A stretch of DNA of 8,574 nt from DASRHY01 sp046765875 (GTDB lineage Bacteria; Actinomycetota; Actinomycetes; Propionibacteriales; Kribbellaceae). Positions 4,598 through 8,574 of this stretch are shown piece by piece; the stretch's first letter is position 1, and each line of letters opens with the position of its first letter. Where the stretch lies: NCBI GenBank assembly GCA_046765875.1, contig JBKPSJ010000053.1, positions 1 through 8,574 on the forward strand. The letters run 5' to 3'. Below the pieces are notes generated by a model. The model was not told the DNA's origin and did no database searches. It saw only the letters and a program-made list of their open reading frames with translations. A program made the translations under genes and the position numbers.

Positions 4598-5871
4598 CGA
4601 GCTACCGGTTCGAGGCTCTCCTGCCCGCCGAGATGGGGCCGAAGCGCCTCCGGCACCCGGACCGAGCCGTCCGGCTGCTGGTGCGTCTCTACCAGCGCGA
4701 CGATCCACCGCGGCGTCATCAGCGTGCCGTTGAGCGTCGCGACGTGCCGTGGCTTGCCGTCCCCGTCGCGATACCGGATGTTCAGCCGCCGGGCCTGGAA
4801 CTCCGTGCAGTTCGACGTCGACGTGAGTTCGCGGTACCTGCCCTGCGTCGGCACCCAGGCCTCGCAGTCGAACTTGCGCGACGCGGACAACCCGAGATCA
4901 CCGGCCGCGGTGTCGATCACCCGGTAGCACAGTTCCACCTTGTCGAGCATCTGCTTCTCCCACTCGAGCAGCCGCTGATGCTCGGCCGCAGACTCCTCGA
5001 CAGTGGTGTAGGAGAACATCTCGACCTTGTCGAACTGGTGTACGCGGATGATCCCGCGGGTGTCCTTCCCGTACGATCCGGCCTCGCGGCGGTAGCAGGA
5101 CGACAACCCGGCGTAGCGTCTCGGGCCGGCCGACAGGTCGATGATCTCGTCCATGTGGTACCCGGCCAGCGGGACCTCGGATGTACCGACGAGGTAGAGG
5201 TCGTCGGCCTCCAGCCGGTACACCTCCGGCGCGTGCGAACCGAGGAATCCGGTGCCGCCCATCACCTCGGGCTTGACCAGGCTCGGCGTGATCATCGGAA
5301 CGAAGCCGGCCTCGACGGCCTGCGCGATCGCCATCTGGAACAGCGCGAGCTGGAGCAGGGCGCCCTGCCCGGTGAGGAAGTAGAACCGTGCGCCGGAGAC
5401 CTTGGCGCCGCGCTCCATGTCGACCGCGCCGAGTCCCTCGAGCAGCTCCAGGTGGTCGCGAGGCTCGAACCCCTCGGCCGCGAAGTCGCGCGGTTTGCCG
5501 ACCTCCTCCAGCACGGCGTAGTCGTCCTCGCCGCCGGCCGGCACCTCGGGCTGCACCAGGTTCGGGAGCCTGCTCGCAAGCTCGTCGAACCGTGCACCGG
5601 CCTTGTTCGACGCGGCCTCGGCCGCCTTGACCTCGGCGGCCAGCGTCTTGGTCCGCTCCAGCAGCGCGGCTCGCTGGTCACCCTGCGCCGACGAGATCTC
5701 CTTGCCCATGCTCTTCTGTTCGGCCCGCAGCTTCTCGAACTCGGCGATACCGGTCCGGCGGGCGGTGTCGGCGGCGACCAACTCGTCGACCAGGTCCGAA
5801 CTCTCGCCGCGCTTGGCCTGGGAGGCGCGGACGAGGTCGGGATTGTCACGGATGAGCTTGGGATCGATCAC
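4594..5871 (-). CDS. serS: Seryl-tRNA synthetase
   Basis: Encodes 425 residues, the expected size of bacterial SerRS, a cytoplasmic class II enzyme that charges tRNA-Ser, and tRNA-Sec where present, with serine. Residues 1-105 form the tRNA-binding N-terminal domain with a long antiparallel coiled coil (about 28-100). The catalytic domain then shows motif 1 (GFVPMITPSLVKPEVMGG, 189-206), the serine-site TSE loop (230-232), motif 2 (CYRREAGSYGKDTRG, 259-273) and motif 3 near NGTLMTPRWIVALVETHQ (381-398, with Arg388), ending in VRVPEALRPHLGG. The start is GTG 5871, giving the typical MIDPKLIRDNPD N-terminus. No Shine-Dalgarno precedes it, and TAACCT lies 7 nt upstream, so the transcript is probably leaderless. 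The stop overlaps the downstream HAD gene by 4 nt. Nothing appears damaged. Confidence 0.98.
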   Translation of the reverse strand: MIDPKLIRDNPDLVRASQAKRGESSDLVDELVAADTARRTGIAEFEKLRAEQKSMGKEISSAQGDQRAALLERTKTLAAEVKAAEAASNKAGARFDELASRLPNLVQPEVPAGGEDDYAVLEEVGKPRDFAAEGFEPRDHLELLEGLGAVDMERGAKVSGARFYFLTGQGALLQLALFQMAIAQAVEAGFVPMITPSLVKPEVMGGTGFLGSHAPEVYRLEADDLYLVGTSEVPLAGYHMDEIIDLSAGPRRYAGLSSCYRREAGSYGKDTRGIIRVHQFDKVEMFSYTTVEESAAEHQRLLEWEKQMLDKVELCYRVIDTAAGDLGLSASRKFDCEAWVPTQGRYRELTSTSNCTEFQARRLNIRYRDGDGKPRHVATLNGTLMTPRWIVALVETHQQPDGSVRVPEALRPHLGGQESLEPVAR

Positions 5872-5878
5872 CCGTCAA

Positions 5879-5884
5879 AGGTTA
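5879..5884 (-). promoter_or_regulatory. -10 box for leaderless serS transcript
   Basis: On the minus strand this reads TAACCT (TANNNT class), followed by 7 nt (TTGACGG) and then the GTG start of serS. The spacing predicts transcription starting at or next to the start codon. No good -35 element is visible. No T-box leader can fit, since there is essentially no untranslated region. Confidence 0.5.
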
Positions 5885-5941
5885 TCCGCCACCTGTGACG
5901 GACTGCCGCCGGATCTCTCGTACACCACCCGTTCAGGGCTC

Positions 5942-5980
5942 AACCTTTAGCTGCCTAGTATAAGGTTCTGGCCTTAAGGC
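5942..5980 (+). promoter_or_regulatory. satD-like promoter with AAGGTT/TTAAGG operator repeats
   Basis: A -10 candidate TAGTAT (5956-5961), overlapping TATAAG (5959-5964), lies 40-45 bp before ATG 6003. TTCAGG (5932-5937) is a weak -35 with an 18-bp spacer. The -10 region is framed by an inverted repeat, AACCTT (5942-5947) and AAGGTT (5962-5967). The perfect palindrome GCCTTAAGGC (5971-5980) follows, and AGGTTAAGG (5985-5993) runs into the ribosome-binding site. The clustering of related 6-mers on the core promoter suggests a repressor site, possibly for the HTH protein encoded just downstream. Confidence 0.5.
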
Positions 5981-5989
5981 ACCGAGGTT

Positions 5990-5995
5990 AAGGAG
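5990..5995 (+). promoter_or_regulatory. Ribosome-binding site of the satD-like gene
   Basis: AAGGAG with a 7-nt spacer to ATG 6003 is a near-ideal Shine-Dalgarno and fixes the start. It overlaps the last TTAAGG repeat, so a protein bound there could also affect the leader. Confidence 0.75.
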
Positions 5996-6002
5996 TCTGC
6001 GG

Positions 6003-6596
6003 ATGGTGTTCGTGCTGACCGTGGACCAAGGGTCCAGCCGTTCCTCAGCCGACCTGGTGCCTGGGCTGCTCAAGGCTCTCAACCGGCGGAGCAGAGTGGA
6101 CGGCCTGGTACGCAGGTTCGAGCGGACCGCCGGCGACGAGGTGCAGGGCGTGCTGACCGATCCGGCCACCACGGTCGACATCGTCGTGGAACTGCTCCGT
6201 GCCGACACCTGGAACATCGGACTGGGGATCGGCGCGGTGGCCGAGCCGTTGCCGCGGATCACCCGGGCCGGCCGCGGCGACGCGTTCGTACACGCCCGCG
6301 AGGCCGTCACCGCCGCGAAGGCGAGCCCGCATCACGTGAACGTGGTCGGCTCCGACCCGTACGCTGCGGAGCGAACCGAGACCGTGCTGTGGCTGCTGGC
6401 GATGGTGCTGCGGCGGAGAAGCTTACGCGGGTGGGAGGTGGCCGACCAGCTGTCGCAAGGCCTGACCCGTCGCGAGGTGGCCGCCCGGCTCGGCATCAGC
6501 CAGTCCGCCGTGACCCAGCGCGCGCAGGCCGCGGGTGTGGTCGAGGAGCAACGCGCCAGGCTGCTGGTCGCGGATCTGCTCGGCGGCGCCGGATGA
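6003..6596 (+). CDS. SatD-like protein with C-terminal HTH
   Basis: Encodes 197 residues. The N-terminus MVFVLTVDQGSSRSSADLVP, the RFERTAGDEVQGVL segment (38-51) and the GLGIGAVAEPLP (73-84) and GRGDAFVHAREAV (90-102) segments resemble the SatD family. That family is named after a gene in the Streptococcus mutans acid-tolerance sat operon, and its biochemical role is not established. The layout recalls nucleotide-cyclase-like folds, but I see no clear catalytic residues and do not claim one. Residues 154-180 (TRREVAARLGISQSAVTQRA, then AGVV) form a clear helix-turn-helix, so this version probably binds DNA. The start ATG 6003 has an excellent Shine-Dalgarno. The promoter carries repeated AAGGTT/TTAAGG motifs that could be its own operator. 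The lipid-kinase fusion follows after 101 nt on the same strand. It diverges from serS. Confidence 0.78.
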   Translation: MVFVLTVDQGSSRSSADLVPGLLKALNRRSRVDGLVRRFERTAGDEVQGVLTDPATTVDIVVELLRADTWNIGLGIGAVAEPLPRITRAGRGDAFVHAREAVTAAKASPHHVNVVGSDPYAAERTETVLWLLAMVLRRRSLRGWEVADQLSQGLTRREVAARLGISQSAVTQRAQAAGVVEEQRARLLVADLLGGAG

Positions 6597-6603
6597 TCTC
6601 GTG

Positions 6604-6615
6604 AAGGGGGCCCTT
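6604..6615. repeat. AAGGGGGCCCTT inverted repeat after the satD-like gene
   Basis: AAGGG-GG-CCCTT begins 8 nt after the TGA stop of the satD-like gene. With the flanking TGAA and TTCA (6602-6622 region) it resembles short GAAGGGGCCCTTC-type hairpins common between genes in some actinobacteria. It may weaken read-through into the kinase gene. There is no U-tract, and the two-base centre makes a good RNA hairpin unlikely. Confidence 0.35.
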
Positions 6616-6662
6616 GGCATTCAACGTGACCAGCCGTCGGGAATGATGGCTGCACCAGAACG

Positions 6663-6682
6663 CCCGGCCGCCAGGGGCCGGG
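6663..6682 (+). other. GC-only hairpin just before the kinase ribosome site
   Basis: CCCGGCC (6663-6669) pairs perfectly with GGCCGGG (6676-6682) around a 6-nt loop. It ends 6 nt before the Shine-Dalgarno AGGAGGG (6689-6695) of the PAP2/lipid kinase. It could act as a terminator, a processing or stability element, or keep the ribosome site open. The function is unknown. Confidence 0.45.
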
Positions 6683-6697
6683 AACGGCAGGAGGGCC

Positions 6698-8278
6698 GTG
6701 ATCCACACGCCGGCGACCCGCGCCGGTCGCGTCGCCGTGGCGATCGCCGGGCTGATGCCGTTCGCCCTCGTCACGCTGCTGGTGCTGTTGCCCTGGGCAC
6801 CGGTCATCCGGTTCGACGAGTGGGTTGCCGGCAAGACCTCCTCCTACGGCGCCACCCGGCCCGGCTGGGTCGACTTCTGGGACGTCACCGGCGACGTCGT
6901 GCTGCCCTGGGTGTGGCGCGGGGTCGTGGTCGTGGTCGCGGTGGTGCTGTGGCGGCACAAGGCGCGAATGCTCGCCCTGTGGCTGGTCGTCGCGGCCGCC
7001 GCTGAACTCGGCCTGGTCCAGCTGGTCAAGTACCTCGGCGAACGGGACCGGCCGCCTGGCCGGCTGATCGAGGCCACCAGCCCGTCGTACGTCTCCGTCC
7101 ACGCCGCCGCGGCGACGGTGATGGTCGGCACGGTCCTGGTGGTGCTTCCCTCCGTGCGGGGCTGGTCGTTGCGGGCGAAGGTACCGGCCTGGGTCGGCGG
7201 CGCGCTGATCATCTTGCTGACATCGGCGGACCGGGTCCTGCTCGACGTCCACTATGTCTCCGATGTGATCGGCGGATGGGCGCTGGGGCTCGCTCTCGTT
7301 GTCGCCACCACCGCCGGTTTCGCGCTGCGTCCTCGGCTGCGCAGCCGGTCCAACGGCACCACCGAGGGCGAGCCGCCGCCACGCGCAGCCGTGATCGTCA
7401 ACCCGGTCAAGATCGCCGACGGACCGGGGTTCAAGCGCAAGGTCACCAAGGCCCTGGACAGCCGCGGGTACGACGTCCCGCTGTGGCTGGAGACGACCAA
7501 GGACGACGCCGGTCACGCGATGGCCAAGCAAGCCGTCACCGAACAGGTGGACCTGGTACTCGTGGCCGGCGGCGATGGCACCGTCCGTGTGGTCTGCGCA
7601 CAACTGGCGCGCACGGCGATCCCTGTTGCGGTACTGCCCGCCGGTACCGGGAACCTGCTGGCCCGCAACCTCGGCATACCGCTCGACCTGGACGATGCGT
7701 TGTACCGGCTGCTGGACGGCCGCGACCGGCGGATCGACCTGGTCGCGGTGCAGGGCGACGATCTCGACACCGAGTTGTTCGCGGTGATGGCCGGACTCGG
7801 GTTCGACGCCGCGATCATCGACGACGCACCGCCGGACCTGAAGAGGCGGCTCGGCTGGCCGGCGTACGTGGTCTCGGCGGTGAAGAACATCAACCACCCG
7901 GTGGTCAAGGTGACCATCACCGTGGACGACGAGGAGCCGGTACAGCGCCGGGCCAAGACCGTTGTCGTCGGCAATGTCGGGCACCTGCAGGCGAACATCC
8001 CGCTGCTGCCGGACGCCGAACCGGACGACGGCACCCTGGACGTGGTGGTGATCGCACCGCGCCGGATCACGCAGTGGCCACGGTTGTTCGTGCGCGTGGT
8101 GACGCGGCGGCGGCGTACCGACGTCTATCTGGAACGGTTCCGCGGGCAGCGGGTCGAGATCGTCGCGTCGGAGGACGTCCGCCGCCAGCTCGACGGCGAC
8201 GCGATCGGCTCCGGCCGGACGATCATCGCCGAGGTACAGCCGAGCGTGCTCGTGGTCCGGGTACCGGACCGGAACTAG
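6698..8278 (+). CDS. PAP2 phosphatase / diacylglycerol-kinase-like fusion
   Basis: Encodes 526 residues with two domains. Residues 1-215 form a PAP2-type membrane domain with hydrophobic segments near 12-33, 70-86, 91-110, 138-152, 164-176 and 190-208. Its phosphatase signature is KYLGERDRP (111-119, K-X6-RP), then SVH with His135 where PSGH is usual, then DRVLLDVHYVSD (178-189), keeping R-X5-H-X3-D but with Asp for the usual Ser. Residues 228-526 form a DAGK/YegS-type lipid-kinase domain with the nucleotide loop AGGDGT (290-295), PAGTGNLLARN (314-324), and GLGFDA (366-371). Such enzymes phosphorylate diacylglycerol-like lipids, and the PAP2 half may act on lipid phosphates across the membrane; the actual substrates are unknown. 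The start is GTG 6698 with AGGAGGG (6689-6695) immediately upstream. A GC hairpin precedes it. Its TAG is interlocked with the stop of the DUF4446 gene. Confidence 0.93.
   Translation: MIHTPATRAGRVAVAIAGLMPFALVTLLVLLPWAPVIRFDEWVAGKTSSYGATRPGWVDFWDVTGDVVLPWVWRGVVVVVAVVLWRHKARMLALWLVVAAAAELGLVQLVKYLGERDRPPGRLIEATSPSYVSVHAAAATVMVGTVLVVLPSVRGWSLRAKVPAWVGGALIILLTSADRVLLDVHYVSDVIGGWALGLALVVATTAGFALRPRLRSRSNGTTEGEPPPRAAVIVNPVKIADGPGFKRKVTKALDSRGYDVPLWLETTKDDAGHAMAKQAVTEQVDLVLVAGGDGTVRVVCAQLARTAIPVAVLPAGTGNLLARNLGIPLDLDDALYRLLDGRDRRIDLVAVQGDDLDTELFAVMAGLGFDAAIIDDAPPDLKRRLGWPAYVVSAVKNINHPVVKVTITVDDEEPVQRRAKTVVVGNVGHLQANIPLLPDAEPDDGTLDVVVIAPRRITQWPRLFVRVVTRRRRTDVYLERFRGQRVEIVASEDVRRQLDGDAIGSGRTIIAEVQPSVLVVRVPDRN
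8275..8278. other. Shared CTAG: interlocked stops of kinase and DUF4446 gene
   Basis: TAG at 8276-8278 ends the lipid kinase (+), and TAG read from 8277 to 8275 ends the DUF4446 gene (-). This is the same arrangement as at 1859-1862, with no room between the genes for a terminator. Confidence 0.9.
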
Positions 8279-8574
8279 CTCGCGCTGTCCTTCTTGAGGA
8301 ACGCGATCGCCTCGACCTCCTCGGGCGACAATTTGGCGTCACTTGAGAAGTCGCGGACGTTCTTGGCGTACGAGCGCGACTCGCTTCGGCCGTTGATCGA
8401 GGTGACCACCACGCCGTTGCCGTTGTCGTCCAGCAGCGCCATCGACCAGGACATGTGTCCGCCCATCGTGCCGAACGCGTCGTACCGGACGACGGCCAGG
8501 TGCCGCAGCGCGTCGGCGAGGTCGAGTCGCAGTGTCTTCACCTCGTCGCGGAGCCGGGCGACGTCGGACCGCGG
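8275..8574 (-). CDS. DUF4446 family protein, 5' end outside window
   Basis: The last 99 residues are visible; the frame is open to the window edge at 8574, so the start lies beyond it. The visible part starts with a heptad-like, coiled-coil-prone stretch (RSDVARLRDEVKTLRLDLAD). It continues into the DUF4446 core: ALRHLAVVRYDAFGTMGG, then MALLDDNGNGVVVTSINGR, then a Tyr-Ala-Lys segment, and the closing helix LSPEEVEAIAFLKK. Proteins of this family usually begin with a transmembrane helix ahead of the coiled coil, which would be off-window here. The function is unknown. I recall DUF4446 genes near pheA and serS in other actinobacteria; here the satD-like and lipid-kinase genes, in opposite orientation, lie between it and serS. 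The GTG at 8541 is only an internal valine codon, because the coiled coil continues upstream of it. Confidence 0.88.
   Translation of the reverse strand, partial: PRSDVARLRDEVKTLRLDLADALRHLAVVRYDAFGTMGGHMSWSMALLDDNGNGVVVTSINGRSESRSYAKNVRDFSSDAKLSPEEVEAIAFLKKDSAS

Noticed and set aside
4513..5898. 461-aa plus-strand open frame
   Set aside because: It is fully antisense to serS, with shadow composition.
6332..7984. 550-aa minus-strand open frame
   Set aside because: It is antisense to the satD-like gene and the lipid kinase, with a low-complexity Arg/Gly/Pro/Asp/His composition typical of a frame shadow in high-GC DNA.
1..8574. Mobile element, prophage, defence island or CRISPR array
   Set aside because: No transposase, integrase, long terminal repeats, direct-repeat arrays or target-site duplications were seen, and the gene content is typical chromosomal.

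Overview
This window looks like ordinary chromosomal DNA from a high-GC actinobacterium. The signs are a strong G/C preference at third codon positions, a Bpa/PafE-type proteasome activator, a WhiB-like (Wbl) iron-sulfur regulator, several GTG starts, and genes that appear to be transcribed without a leader. A Kribbella-like or other Nocardioidaceae-like genome is my impression from protein flavour only; nothing in the sequence proves it. I see no insertion sequence, phage gene, tRNA, rRNA or CRISPR array.

Layout, left to right. (1) 11-568 (+) is a four-helix membrane protein of unknown function. (2) 549-695 (-) is a 48-residue Cys/His/Trp-rich protein whose 3' end overlaps the membrane gene. 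It diverges from (3) 721-1266 (+), a CGNR-type zinc-finger protein. That gene overlaps by ATGA with (4) 1263-1862 (+), the ATP-independent proteasome activator Bpa (PafE). (5) 1859-2653 (-) is a HAD/Cof-type phosphatase whose stop codon is interlocked with that of bpa. A gene-poor stretch of about 460 bp holding several palindromes follows. (6) 3112-3759 (+) is a Wbl protein fused to a C-terminal helix-turn-helix. An 11-bp stem-loop terminator then separates it from the (-) operon (8) serS (5871-4594) and (7) a second HAD phosphatase (4597-3806), again joined by an ATGA overlap. (9) 6003-6596 (+) is a SatD-like protein with a C-terminal HTH, and (10) 6698-8278 (+) is a fused PAP2 phosphatase and diacylglycerol-kinase-like lipid kinase. 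(11) 8275-8574 (-) is a DUF4446 protein that runs off the window and whose stop codon is interlocked with that of the kinase.

How the parts fit. serS is housekeeping translation, with the HAD enzyme as its co-transcribed partner. bpa belongs to regulated proteolysis and is translationally tied to a putative zinc-finger regulator. The PAP2/lipid-kinase fusion acts at the membrane on lipid phosphates, and the SatD-like DNA-binding protein upstream may control it or itself. The most interesting points are: the CGNR-bpa coupling with a divergent small protein sharing a palindromic promoter; the Wbl-HTH fusion with an altered GVWGG loop and a palindrome-rich leader; the repeated AAGGTT/TTAAGG motifs at the satD-like promoter; the non-canonical PAP2 active site; and two separate convergent gene pairs that both end in a shared CTAG. 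I found no convincing new multi-gene defence or mobile system.
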